Shown piece by piece: positions 1 to 8,141 of a DNA stretch of 63,816 nucleotides. A program made the position numbers and the translations under genes. Origin of the DNA: Alphaproteobacteria bacterium (lineage in GTDB: Bacteria; Pseudomonadota; Alphaproteobacteria; Rhodobacterales; Rhodobacteraceae); the NCBI GenBank assembly GCA_030427145.1, contig JAUHWT010000023.1:1-63816 (forward strand), in the 5' to 3' direction. How positions within the stretch are numbered: position 1 is the first letter of the stretch; every line of letters starts with the position of its first letter. A model generated the notes under the pieces. That model was not told where the DNA came from. It searched no databases and saw nothing but the letters and a program-made list of their open reading frames with translations.

Positions 1-121
1 GCCCCCACACTGGCCCGGCGCCGCTGCGGTAATCGGAGACTGCGCAGCACCGGGCCAGCTTAGCACCAGGGGGGTCAATTTTGGACGCCGATGAGGGGTT
101 AAGATTGGATGCCGATTGACA
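1..121. mobile_element. End of an IS21-family insertion sequence (partial)
   Basis: Two imperfect direct repeats of about 20 bases lie near 77-96 and 101-120; both contain a ...TTGGA(C/T)GCCGAT core. The second runs into a terminal CA at 120-121. Multiple short terminal repeats and 5'-TG...CA-3' ends are typical of IS21-family elements, so this looks like the outer tip of such an element whose istAB genes would lie before the window. A strong stem (10-18 pairing with 50-58, loop including a second pairing) precedes it and could be a terminator behind the transposition genes. The transposase itself is not visible, so the family call rests on the end structure only. Confidence 0.55.
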
Positions 122-161
122 TCAGTACCCGCCATGCAGACATTTCAGCCGTTGAAAGAGA

Positions 162-304
162 GCCGTGCCTGCGCCGGTCCGGGGGGTGGCGCACGGAACG
201 CGGGGGCGGCGCAGTTTTATGCTGACGTGTGCCTCTTCCGGTTGATCTTGGGGCCCACGTCGACGGGCGCCGGCCCTTCGGGTCCGGACCGGCGCAGGCA
301 CGGC
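162..304. repeat. 143-bp element with perfect 21-bp terminal inverted repeats, copy 1
   Basis: The arms at 162-182 and 284-304 are exact reverse complements over 21 bases (core GCCTGCGCCGG). A second copy of identical length lies in the opposite orientation at 11916-12058. Similarity between the copies is roughly 80% by eye and extends past the arms on the 304 side to about 336. The shape is that of a MITE or large BIME-like palindromic unit. The region 122-514 holds this element and otherwise shows no convincing gene; open frames through it lack ribosome binding sites. Confidence 0.75.
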
Positions 305-514
305 GGGGCCAGGGCCCCTTGTTCCGTGCCCGGGGTCGCGCCGCGACATGGGCTCGAAGCTGACCTTGCCGGTGTGATGCAACGGAGACGGCATCGACCG
401 GACAACCGCCGCGACCCCCTGCACGAGGTCGAAGACGCTCCCGGGCGGGCGGCCTTCCCGGCTCCCAACGGCCTCGTCAGCGGCCAGAAGACCGGCGTGA
501 CATACACCCCCCAC

Positions 515-1807
515 TCAGGCCACCTGCGACTGCCGCTCCGCGACCACACTCGCGGCATGCCTGAACGCGGCGTCGGACAGCTCCAGATCCCCGGCCCCAA
601 GCGCCAGGCAGGGATAGAGTTTGCCCGGGGACTTGAACAGACCATCCGCGCGCAGCGTGGCATTCCAGAGCGTATTGACCGTCGGGTCGTCGTGTTTCGC
701 GCTGCGGTAGTCGATCGGGTCGCCATCCGTGAACCAGATGTCGAACAGCGTCGGATCGCCACAGATGCGGTGGCTGATGCCCTGGGCCGACAGCGCCGCG
801 GACTGCATGTCGATCAGGCTCTGCCCCAGCTCGCGCAGCCGGTCATACTGGCCCGGACGCCTCAGCACCTCCATGGTCTTCAGCCCCGCGGCCGAGGCCA
901 CCGGATTGCCCGAGAGCGTGCCAAGCTGCATCAGCCATTTCTCAGCACCCACCGCATCCTTATCGAAATGCGACATGATCTCCGCACTCGCGCCCAGCGC
1001 CGCCAGCGGAAACCCACCCCCGATGATCTTGCCCAGCGTACAGATGTCCGGCGTCACGCCATAACGCTCCTGCGCCCCGCCATAGGCCAGCCTGAAGCCC
1101 GTGACGATCTCATCGAAGATCAGCAGAACCCCATGCCTGTCACACAGATCCCGCAGCCCCTGAAGATACCCCTCCTTCGGCGGGATGATCCGCTGCAACG
1201 GCTCCACGATAATCGCGGCCACGTCCTTATGCTCATCGAGCAGCGACGCGACGGCCTCCAGGTCATTGAACGGCGCAACCAGCATGTCATCGGCCACGCC
1301 CTGCGGGATCCCGGCACTGTCCGGCACCGGCGTGGGGAAATTGACGCGTTTCGCGGGCGCGAGGCTCATCTGCGCCTCCGCCGACATGCCGTGATAGCCG
1401 CCCTCGAATTTCAGGATCTTCGGCCTGCCCGTATAGGCCCGCGCCAGACGCATCGCATACATGTCCGCCTCACCGCCCGAGGTCACAAACCGCACCTGCC
1501 CGCAGCAGGGCACGGCCTCGACAATGGCCTCCGCCAGTTCGATACCGCGGGCGTTGTTGGCAAAAAACGTCATGCCCTGCGGCAGCTGCTCCAGCACCGC
1601 CTCCATGACCTCCGGATGCCCGTGCCCCAGCAGCATCGGCCCCGACCCGATCAGATAGTCCACATATTCCCGCCCGTCCTCATCCCAGACGCGCGACCCC
1701 TCGCCGCGCGCGATAAAGATACCGCTGTCGAAATTGCCAAAGCCTGCCGCCGGCAATACCTCGCGGGCGCGGTCGATCCATTCGGCCTGGGTGTGGGTTC
1801 TGTGCAT
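515..1807 (-). CDS. Class III aminotransferase (glutamate-1-semialdehyde aminomutase-like)
   Basis: A 430-residue PLP enzyme of aminotransferase class III. The substrate-side signature FDEIVTGFR begins at residue 231 and the Schiff-base lysine is K260 in TLGKIIGGGFPLAA. The TSGGEADMYAMRLAR stretch at 109-123 is the usual phosphate-binding region. It resembles glutamate-1-semialdehyde aminotransferase, but catabolic omega-transaminases of this subgroup are equally similar, so it need not be HemL. The start is the ATG at 1807, where family similarity begins; the frame stays open upstream. A broken enolase-superfamily gene ends only 4 bases upstream, so the two were once an operon, which suggests a catabolic rather than a tetrapyrrole role. 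Confidence 0.85.
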   Translation of the reverse strand: MHRTHTQAEWIDRAREVLPAAGFGNFDSGIFIARGEGSRVWDEDGREYVDYLIGSGPMLLGHGHPEVMEAVLEQLPQGMTFFANNARGIELAEAIVEAVPCCGQVRFVTSGGEADMYAMRLARAYTGRPKILKFEGGYHGMSAEAQMSLAPAKRVNFPTPVPDSAGIPQGVADDMLVAPFNDLEAVASLLDEHKDVAAIIVEPLQRIIPPKEGYLQGLRDLCDRHGVLLIFDEIVTGFRLAYGGAQERYGVTPDICTLGKIIGGGFPLAALGASAEIMSHFDKDAVGAEKWLMQLGTLSGNPVASAAGLKTMEVLRRPGQYDRLRELGQSLIDMQSAALSAQGISHRICGDPTLFDIWFTDGDPIDYRSAKHDDPTVNTLWNATLRADGLFKSPGKLYPCLALGAGDLELSDAAFRHAASVVAERQSQVA

Positions 1808-1811
1808 TGTG

Positions 1812-1934
1812 TCAATCCAGTATGAGATCAGGTGAGCCCAGTGCCCCGGCGTCAACGGTGATGCCGAGGCCCGGGCCATCGGGTGGAACGATGCGGCCAT
1901 TCTTCCGCACCGGCGCATCGGGGGCAATGCGTTT
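1812..1934 (-). pseudogene. C-terminal remnant of a mandelate racemase/enolase-superfamily gene
   Basis: The last 39 or so codons of this frame read RIAPDAPVRKNG followed by RIVPPDGPGLGITVD and end with TGA at 1814-1812. The 'G.i..PdGPGLGi.vD' string is the characteristic C-terminus of mandelate racemase/muconate lactonizing enzymes. Upstream of about codon 'GLRKR' family similarity is lost and no catalytic domain is present, so the gene is truncated. Its stop lies 4 bases before the aminotransferase start, the spacing expected of a former operon. The break lies in the short region shared with the pcaB upstream sequence. Confidence 0.6.
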
Positions 1935-2067
1935 CCTCAGACCTCGAATGCTTCCGCGTCGCCAAAAAGGTGCTGGAGGAAACCTGACGGCACGGTTGGC
2001 AAAGCGGTCGTGAAACGGCAATCTCCGTCCACGACCGATCCAACCGCGTAACCGCCAGGAGCACACC

Positions 2068-3126
2068 CTGACCAACGCCCTGACCACGTCCGGCCTCTTC
2101 GGCGACCTGTTCCGCGACGACACCATCGCCGCGGAATTCTCCGCCCCCGCCTTCACGCGGCGCATGCTCGCCTTCGAGGCCGCGTGGACCCGCGCGCTCC
2201 TCTCAACAGGCGCCGTCACCCAGGACGATGCGACCAAAGCCCTGCAGTCCATTGAGGCATTCGACCCGTCCCAAACCGACACGCTGGCAGAGGGCAGCAA
2301 CCGCGACGGCCTGCCAGTTCCCGCCCTCGTCAAAGCCCTGCGCCAGGGTCTCGCGGACGGCCCGGCCCAGGCCATCCATACCGGCGCCACCAGCCAGGAC
2401 ATCATCGACAGCGCCATGGCCCTGACGCTTCTCGCCGTCACCGACAAACTCGCCACGGGCCTGCGTTCCGCCATCTCAGTTCTCGACGATCTGAGGGACC
2501 GTTTCGGAGACGCCCCAATGCAGGCCCGCACCCGGATGCAGGTGGCCCTGCCCGCGACGGTGTCGCTGCGCCTCGCCGCCTGGCAACGCCCGCTGGCCGA
2601 GCACCTCGGGCGACTTGACACGGTGTCAAATGAAATCAGCAAAGCCCAGATCGGCGGCCCCATCGGCCTTCGCGACCGCCCCCAAGGCCAGGGCGATGCC
2701 GTGGCGGCGGAGGTCGCGCGCCTCCTCGGCCTGACGCCCGCCCCGGTCTGGCACACCGACCGCAGTGGCCCGGTCGCCATGGGCCACTGGCTCACCCTCG
2801 TCACCGGTACCGCGGGCAAAATCGGTCAGGACATGGCCCTGATGGCGCAGCAGGGTGTGGACGAACTGCGCCTCTCCGGCACCGGCGGGTCCTCCGCCAT
2901 GCCCCACAAACAGAACCCGGTCCTTGCCGAATCGCTGGTCGCCCTTGCCCGGTTCACCGCCACCCAGCAGGCCGCCCTGGCCCAGGCCATGATCCACGAA
3001 CAGGAACGCTCCGGCGCGGCCTGGTCCCTGGAGTGGCTGACCCTGCCCGCCATGTGCGAGGCCACCGGAACGGCCCTGCGCCACCTCAAAACACTGCTGA
3101 ATTCCGTGGATATAATGGGGGAATAA
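2068..3126 (+). CDS. pcaB: 3-carboxy-cis,cis-muconate cycloisomerase (PcaB), probable CTG start
   Basis: Fumarase/aspartase-superfamily cycloisomerase of the protocatechuate branch of the beta-ketoadipate pathway. The superfamily signature GGSSAMPHKQNP is near the C-terminal third, and HTGATSQDIIDSA matches the conserved active-site loop. The first ATG is at 2164, but family similarity (LFGDLFRDDTIAAEFS) starts before it. No ATG, GTG or TTG exists in frame between the stop at 2011-2013 and 2164. A CTG at 2068 lies 6 bases after AGGAG (2057-2061) and gives 352 residues, the expected size for the short PcaB form. The other pca genes are absent from the neighbourhood, so this copy is an orphan at a rearranged edge. 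Confidence 0.8.
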   Translation: MTNALTTSGLFGDLFRDDTIAAEFSAPAFTRRMLAFEAAWTRALLSTGAVTQDDATKALQSIEAFDPSQTDTLAEGSNRDGLPVPALVKALRQGLADGPAQAIHTGATSQDIIDSAMALTLLAVTDKLATGLRSAISVLDDLRDRFGDAPMQARTRMQVALPATVSLRLAAWQRPLAEHLGRLDTVSNEISKAQIGGPIGLRDRPQGQGDAVAAEVARLLGLTPAPVWHTDRSGPVAMGHWLTLVTGTAGKIGQDMALMAQQGVDELRLSGTGGSSAMPHKQNPVLAESLVALARFTATQQAALAQAMIHEQERSGAAWSLEWLTLPAMCEATGTALRHLKTLLNSVDIMGE

Positions 3127-3228
3127 TGGGGGTTTGCCCCGGATATAATGTCCGAAAATCTGCCAAAAACAGCCGCTCGCGACCGCAATTTAAGCCACAT
3201 CGGTCCAAATGGAGCCCAAAACACGCGC

Positions 3229-3248
3229 AATATATCCGCGGATATATT
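3229..3248. promoter_or_regulatory. 20-bp perfect palindrome, candidate operator
   Basis: AATATATCCGCGGATATATT at this position equals its own reverse complement. It stands in an AT-richer 267-base gap (3127-3393) that also holds two copies of GGATATAATG near 3108 and 3141. It could bind a dimeric regulator acting on the small membrane gene at 3394. No regulator is linked to it. Confidence 0.4.
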
Positions 3249-3393
3249 TACCAATTGAGCCAACCGGATTAACTTTTGAATCGCCCGCGATTCATACCTG
3301 TTTACAGGCAGTTAAACTGAAAACCTCATTTTCCGGATGAGAATCGCCCCGTGATGGACATCCGCGCCAAAGGCTGATTAATCTGCGCACCAA

Positions 3394-3597
3394 ATGACAG
3401 ATCTCACACTCACCCCGACACTCGCAACGCTGCTCTTCGTTCTGACCTGCCTGTGCGGGTTTCAGTATCGCAGGGTATGGAAGGCCGAGGGGCCAAGATA
3501 TCAGTACTGGCTCTATGGCGTCCCCGCGGCTTTGGGTCTCGCAATTCTGGCGTTTGTCCCGCTCGATCTGACGGGACTGGCCGGTGTCAGCCGGTAA
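3394..3597 (+). CDS. Small membrane protein of unknown function
   Basis: A 67-residue protein with two hydrophobic segments, about residues 8-23 (TLATLLFVLTCLCGFQ) and 41-57 (YGVPAALGLAILAFVPL), joined by a basic/aromatic loop with a YRRVWK motif. The loop is likely cytoplasmic under the positive-inside rule. I do not recognise the family. No good Shine-Dalgarno precedes the ATG. Its 3' end overlaps the convergent CBS-domain gene by 11 bases. The coding character (clean hydrophobic pattern and compact length) supports a real gene. Confidence 0.6.
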   Translation: MTDLTLTPTLATLLFVLTCLCGFQYRRVWKAEGPRYQYWLYGVPAALGLAILAFVPLDLTGLAGVSR

Positions 3598-4102
3598 TCA
3601 GCTGCTTGAGGTGCAGAGCCTCATGCTCAACCTCGGTCAGGCGGTGGTTGATCACGTCACCGATGGTCACCATTCCCACCAGCTTGTCGTTGTCCATCAC
3701 CGGCATGTGGCGGAAACGGCCATTGGTCATCCGTTTCAGAACGGTCACCAGGGCCTCTTCCGGCGCACAGGTTTCAACGGAGGTGGTCATCACGTCGCCC
3801 ACCTGCTGCGGCAGGGTCTGACCCGGTGTTTCGGCGAGTTTGCGGACGATGTCGCGCTCTGACAGGATGCCGACGAGGCCACCCTCCCCATCCGTGACGG
3901 TCAGCGCGCCAATCCGGCGGTCGCGCAACTCCTTCACGGCCTGACCAAGGGTTTCATCCGGGCGGATTGAGAACACCTCCCGCCCTTTGGAGTCGAGAAT
4001 TTCCGAAACGTTGGCGTGATGGTCACCCACGGTCACGGTCTGGCTTTTGGATCCCGGCTGCTCCCGGTCCTGGCGCATTGGAGCCTGGTAAGACGTTGGC
4101 AT
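3587..4102 (-). CDS. CBS-domain pair protein
   Basis: 171 residues consisting mainly of two tandem CBS domains (about 31-92 and 102-165), which usually bind adenine nucleotides and act as energy sensors. The first has the ITAL-like ...GALTVTDGEGGLVGILSERDIVRKL pattern and the second HMPVMDNDKLVGMVTIGDVI. No attached catalytic or transport domain is present, so it should act as a stand-alone regulatory module. It is the third gene of an apparent apbE-nqrM-CBS operon (26 bases after nqrM), which ties it to the sodium pump. An alternative start is the Met at residue 9. Confidence 0.85.
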   Translation of the reverse strand: MPTSYQAPMRQDREQPGSKSQTVTVGDHHANVSEILDSKGREVFSIRPDETLGQAVKELRDRRIGALTVTDGEGGLVGILSERDIVRKLAETPGQTLPQQVGDVMTTSVETCAPEEALVTVLKRMTNGRFRHMPVMDNDKLVGMVTIGDVINHRLTEVEHEALHLKQLITG

Positions 4103-4128
4103 GGCTGTACCCCCTTTTAAGGTTCAGG

Positions 4129-4365
4129 CTATGCCTCACTCTCCATCTGCTCAAGCATTTTTTTGGCCCGTGGGCACTTCATGCGTTCCCGCAGCGGGCT
4201 GTTGGGATCAATCTCCTTGTTGCAAACAAGGCATTGATCCGCATCACCAATTGCGTTCAGACCACCGCAGCTTCCCTTGATCCTCTTGTTCATGAAGATC
4301 ACGCCGACGGACATGCCAAGCATGACCATCGCCAGAACCATAAACGTGAGTGCAAAGGTAGCCAT
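4129..4365 (-). CDS. nqrM: Na+-NQR maturation factor NqrM
   Basis: A 78-residue protein with one N-terminal membrane helix (about 4-24) followed by the family motif IKGSCGGLNAIG and a CLVC pair. The four cysteines C33, C45, C48 and C64 match the pattern of NqrM (formerly DUF539). NqrM is known to be needed for iron delivery to the Cys-coordinated iron centre between NqrD and NqrE. It sits between apbE (20 bases upstream) and the CBS gene, opposite the nqr structural operon. Confidence 0.93.
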   Translation of the reverse strand: MATFALTFMVLAMVMLGMSVGVIFMNKRIKGSCGGLNAIGDADQCLVCNKEIDPNSPLRERMKCPRAKKMLEQMESEA

Positions 4366-4385
4366 CAGATGCTCCCCTGCCGCGC

Positions 4386-5432
4386 TCAGGCGGTCAGGTT
4401 TTTAAAGGTCGCGTTGGCCGATGTCCGGAACGACAGCTGCGCCGCATCCGGGTCACGCTCGACGAACTGAACCGCCACATTGTGCTGATCCGCGATTTCC
4501 AGACCACGTTCACGGCCGAGAATCAGCATCGCGGTGGACCAGGCGTCAGCCAGCATGGCATTGTCCGCCACAACGGTCGCGGAAGCGGTCGTGTGATCCA
4601 CCGGACGGCCCGTTGCCGGGTCGATCAGATGGGAATAGCGCTGACCGTCGACCTCGAAATAGTTGCGGTAATCGCCCGAGGACGCGAGCCCAAGGCCGGA
4701 AACACCAACCACACCCAGAACGCCGCTCGCGGCCACATTGGGGGATTCGATGCCGATCTGCCACGGCAGGCCATCCGGGTTACGGCCGGAGGCATAAAGA
4801 TCCCCGCCGATTTCAACCATGTAGTCGGAAATGCCCAAAGCCTCGATGGCCTGTCCGGCATGGTCCGCGCCATAGCCCTTGCCGATCCCGGCCAGGTAAA
4901 CCTGTGCATCCGCATGGGTTTTCCGAACGGTTCCGTTGCCAACCTCAAGCGAGTTTTCGTGCCCTGACATGGCCCGGGCCTGCTCGATGGCCGCATCGGA
5001 CGGCATGGGGCGCGAACCCGGCGCACCAAAGCCCCAAAGCTCGATGAGCGGGCCTACGGTGGTGTCAAAACGCCCGGCACTCGCGGTATTTACGTCCGCC
5101 GCGGCCTGCATCACCCGCGAAAGCTGCGGCGAGGTGCCGGTTACAACGCCCGCCGGAACCGCGTTCAGCCGCGATATTTCCGACGACCCGTCCCAGTTCG
5201 ACATGGTCGCATTGACCTCCGCCAGCGCGGTGGACACGGCCGAGCGCACCTCGGCCTCCTCAACACGGTTGGAATGGTCCACGGCAACAACGCGGTACGT
5301 GGTCCCCATGGAGCGCCCGGCAAATTCTATGATCTGCTGGCGCCTGTAACACGCAGCCAAAGCGACCGGCATGACCAGGAAGGAACGACGGGTGAAGGAA
5401 TTAAGGGGGCTCACGAGTGCACCTTTCGCCAT
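4386..5432 (-). CDS. apbE: FAD:protein FMN transferase ApbE
   Basis: Flavin transferase that attaches FMN to threonine in NqrB and NqrC. Conserved family parts are visible: RSMGTTYRV near the mature N-terminus, the SGRFDTTVGPLIELWGFG segment, GIGKGYGADHAGQAIEALG, EIGGDLYASG and the ASSGDYRNYF...YSHLIDPATGRPV block. The N-terminus carries TRRSFL followed by a lipobox-like VALAAC, so it is probably a lipoprotein facing the periplasm. The ATG at 5432 is used here. A GTG at 5414 has a better placed AAAGG and is a serious alternative; a TTG at 5471 is less likely. It is divergent from nqrA. Confidence 0.93.
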   Translation of the reverse strand: MAKGALVSPLNSFTRRSFLVMPVALAACYRRQQIIEFAGRSMGTTYRVVAVDHSNRVEEAEVRSAVSTALAEVNATMSNWDGSSEISRLNAVPAGVVTGTSPQLSRVMQAAADVNTASAGRFDTTVGPLIELWGFGAPGSRPMPSDAAIEQARAMSGHENSLEVGNGTVRKTHADAQVYLAGIGKGYGADHAGQAIEALGISDYMVEIGGDLYASGRNPDGLPWQIGIESPNVAASGVLGVVGVSGLGLASSGDYRNYFEVDGQRYSHLIDPATGRPVDHTTASATVVADNAMLADAWSTAMLILGRERGLEIADQHNVAVQFVERDPDAAQLSFRTSANATFKNLTA

Positions 5433-5509
5433 TTTTGCGTCGACATATTCGAACGTTCGCAGTTTCTTCAACCTCTATATGGCCATTTGCGAAAAAAACC
5501 ACTAGCAGA

Positions 5510-5547
5510 TTAACGAACACATCCGCGCATGTTAACGAACATTAACG
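5510..5547. promoter_or_regulatory. Tandem TTAACGAACA repeats between apbE and nqrA
   Basis: TTAACGAACA occurs exactly at 5510-5519 and 5532-5541, and a shorter TTAACG follows at 5542-5547. The start-to-start spacings are 22 and 10 bases, so all three face the same side of the helix. They lie in the divergent apbE/nqrA promoter region. This looks like a cooperative binding site for a regulator of both operons; no known consensus is assigned. Confidence 0.5.
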
Positions 5548-5593
5548 CAGGTGTCGAATGGATCGAAAAGAACAGGATTGAGGGTACGGGACG

Positions 5594-6937
5594 GTGAAGC
5601 ACTTCAAGCTGCGCAAGGGTCTGGATCTACCCATCACGGGATCCCCCCGGCAGGAGATAGATTCGTCGGCCGACGTCAGGACGGTCGGCATTCTGGGAGA
5701 TGACTACATCGGTCTGAAGCCGCGGGTTCAGGTGGAGGAAGGCACGTCCGTTGCGCCGGGGACGCCGCTGATGTTCGACAAGAACATGCCCGATGCGATG
5801 ATCGTTTCGCCGGTTGCGGGGCGGGTGCGGGCCATTAACCGTGGCGCGCGGCGGAAGCTCGTGAGCATTGAGATCGATATCACGGAGAGCGACGCGGACC
5901 CGGTGGATTTTTCCCAGGTGGGCGACGCGGACAGCCGAGAGGGAGTGACGAAAAAGCTTTGTGCTGCAGGGCTTTGGACGTCGTTCCGGACGCGGCCATA
6001 CTCCAAGGTGCCGCAGCCGGGGACGGCGCCGAAGGCGATTTTTGTCACGGCTATGGATACCGAGCCGCTGGCGCCCGATCCGGAACCGGCCATCCGGGCC
6101 GAGGAGGAGGCGTTCGCAAAGGGCCTGGCGGCGGTGACGCTTCTGACGGACGGGACCACGCATCTGTGTCAGGAGGCGGAGACGCCCCTGCCCGGTCATG
6201 ACCTGCCGGGCGTGTCGGCGGCGCAGTTTACCGGGCCGCATCCCGCCGGTCTGGCCGGGACGCATATCCACTTCCTGGACGTGCCGAGTGCCGAAACGGA
6301 GGTCTGGACCATTGGATATCAGGACGTTCTGACGATTGGGCGGCTGATTCTGACCGGGAAATATGACGCTTCACGCATCATTTCGGTGGCCGGTCCGGCC
6401 TGTAAGGATCCGCGTCTGGTAAAGACGGTTGCGGGTGCGTCGATGGCGGACCTGGTGGCTTCGGACCTGCCCTCCGACATGCCGGTGCGGATTATTTCCG
6501 GCTCGGTTCTGAGCGGGCGTGCCGGTGAGGGCGTCAGCGCCTATCTGGGCCGTTACGCGCGCCAGGTGACGGTGATAGAGGAGGACCGGAAGCAGATCCC
6601 GATGGGATGGATCCGGCCGATGGCATCGAAATTTGCGGTGCAGCCGGTGCTGGGCTCGGCCTTTGCCAAACAGGCCTATGCGCTGACCTCGAACCTCAAT
6701 GGTGGACGGCGGGCGATGGTGCCGATTGGCACGTTTGAGGAGCTGATGCCGCAGGATTTCCTGCCGACGCAGCTTTTGCGCGCGCTTCTGGTGATGGATA
6801 CGGACCAGGCACAGGCCCTGGGGGCTCTGGAACTCGATGAGGAGGACCTGGGTCTCGTGGGATTTGCCTGTCCGGCGAAATATGAATACGGCATGGCCCT
6901 GCGCGACTGCCTAACCAAGATCGAAAGGGAGGGGTAG
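5594..6937 (+). CDS. nqrA: Na+-translocating NADH:quinone reductase subunit A
   Basis: 447 residues, the usual NqrA length, starting at a GTG. NqrA is the peripheral cytoplasmic subunit involved in ubiquinone binding. The N-terminal MKHFKLRKGLDLPITGSP and the ...DKNMPDAMIVSPVAGRV block are typical of the family. First gene of the six-gene nqr operon; nqrB follows after 4 bases. Its product should work with NqrB-F to couple NADH oxidation to Na+ export. Confidence 0.95.
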   Translation: MKHFKLRKGLDLPITGSPRQEIDSSADVRTVGILGDDYIGLKPRVQVEEGTSVAPGTPLMFDKNMPDAMIVSPVAGRVRAINRGARRKLVSIEIDITESDADPVDFSQVGDADSREGVTKKLCAAGLWTSFRTRPYSKVPQPGTAPKAIFVTAMDTEPLAPDPEPAIRAEEEAFAKGLAAVTLLTDGTTHLCQEAETPLPGHDLPGVSAAQFTGPHPAGLAGTHIHFLDVPSAETEVWTIGYQDVLTIGRLILTGKYDASRIISVAGPACKDPRLVKTVAGASMADLVASDLPSDMPVRIISGSVLSGRAGEGVSAYLGRYARQVTVIEEDRKQIPMGWIRPMASKFAVQPVLGSAFAKQAYALTSNLNGGRRAMVPIGTFEELMPQDFLPTQLLRALLVMDTDQAQALGALELDEEDLGLVGFACPAKYEYGMALRDCLTKIEREG

Positions 6938-6941
6938 GTTT

Positions 6942-8141
6942 ATGGCCCTGCGCGACTTCTTCGACAGGATCGAGCCGAATTTCCACAAGGGCGCGAAATG
7001 GGAACGCTGGTTCCCCGTCTATGAGATGGTGGAGAGCTTTCTCTATACGCCCAAGACGGTGACGACGGCGGCGCCCCATGCGCGGTCCTATATCGACATG
7101 AAACGGATCATGACCTACGTGGTCATCGCGACGATCCCCTGCATTCTGATGGCACTTTACAATACCGGCCTTCAGACAAACCTCGCGGTTGCGGAATACG
7201 GCCCTTCCGGCTGGCGGGCGGCGATCATTGGCGGGATTGGCATTGGCTTCAATCCGTCCAACCCAATTGCCAACATGCTGCACGGGCTGCTGTATTTCCT
7301 GCCAATTTACATCACCACTTTGGTGGCGGGCGGTATTTTCGAGGTGATCTTTGCCACGGTGCGCAAGCATGAGGTCAACGAGGGTTTCCTCGTGACATCA
7401 ATGCTTTACACACTGATCCTGCCTGCGACCACGCCTTTGTGGCAGGTGGCGCTCGGCATCATTTTCGGTGTCGTAATCGGCAAGGAAGTGTTTGGCGGTA
7501 CGGGCAAAAACTTCCTCAACCCGGCCCTGACGGGACGTGCGTTCCTTTACTTCGCCTATCCCGCGCAGCTTTCGGGCGACAGCGTGTGGGTTCCGGTGGA
7601 CGGTTTCACGGGCGCGACCGCTCTGGCCGTATCGGCCTCGGACGGGTTCCAGGAACTGGCAGCGCGCGGCATGACCTGGTGGGACAGCTTCATCGGGGTG
7701 ATCCCGGGCTCGCTTGGTGAGACATCGACGCTGGCGGCGCTGCTGGGGCTTGCGTTCCTGCTGGTGACCAAGATCGCGAACTACCGCATGGTGGTGGGAT
7801 GTCTGGGGGGCATGATCGTGTTCTCGCTGCTCCTCAACCTGATCGGATCGGAGACCAATCCGATGTTCGCCATGCCCTGGTACTGGCACCTGGTCGTGGG
7901 TGGTTACGCCTTTGGCCTCGTCTTCATGGTCACGGAGCCGGTTTCGGGCTCGCATACAAACCTGGGCCGTTACATTTACGGGGCTCTGATCGGATTCATG
8001 GTCGTCATGATACGTGTCGTGAACCCCGCCTTCCCCGAGGGCATGATGCTCGCCATCCTCTTCGGGAACGTCTTTGCACCGCTGATCGACTATTTCGTCG
8101 TTCAGGCCAATATTCGCAGGAGGGCGCGTCGGAATGTCTGA
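6942..8141 (+). CDS. nqrB: Na+-NQR subunit B
   Basis: 399-residue polytopic membrane subunit. The covalent FMN site is the threonine of the VDGFTGATALA motif (T226 by count), the substrate for ApbE encoded on the other strand. The riboflavin/FMN-binding RnfD/NqrB family pattern GTGKNFLNPALTGRAFLYFAYP precedes it. Overlaps nqrC by 8 bases, indicating translational coupling. Length and motifs are complete. Confidence 0.96.
   Translation: MALRDFFDRIEPNFHKGAKWERWFPVYEMVESFLYTPKTVTTAAPHARSYIDMKRIMTYVVIATIPCILMALYNTGLQTNLAVAEYGPSGWRAAIIGGIGIGFNPSNPIANMLHGLLYFLPIYITTLVAGGIFEVIFATVRKHEVNEGFLVTSMLYTLILPATTPLWQVALGIIFGVVIGKEVFGGTGKNFLNPALTGRAFLYFAYPAQLSGDSVWVPVDGFTGATALAVSASDGFQELAARGMTWWDSFIGVIPGSLGETSTLAALLGLAFLLVTKIANYRMVVGCLGGMIVFSLLLNLIGSETNPMFAMPWYWHLVVGGYAFGLVFMVTEPVSGSHTNLGRYIYGALIGFMVVMIRVVNPAFPEGMMLAILFGNVFAPLIDYFVVQANIRRRARRNV

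Noticed and set aside
162-304. A conserved reading frame (FY.(D/E)VCLFRLI.GP.STGAGP) in both 143-bp elements
   Set aside because: Differences between copies are not concentrated at third positions, there is no shared start or ribosome site, and the frame lengths differ; the similarity is explained by DNA repeat identity.
116-1825. Long open frame opposite the aminotransferase
   Set aside because: It is the antisense of a gene with clear PLP motifs; its Arg/His/Pro-rich composition is typical of GC-rich shadow frames.
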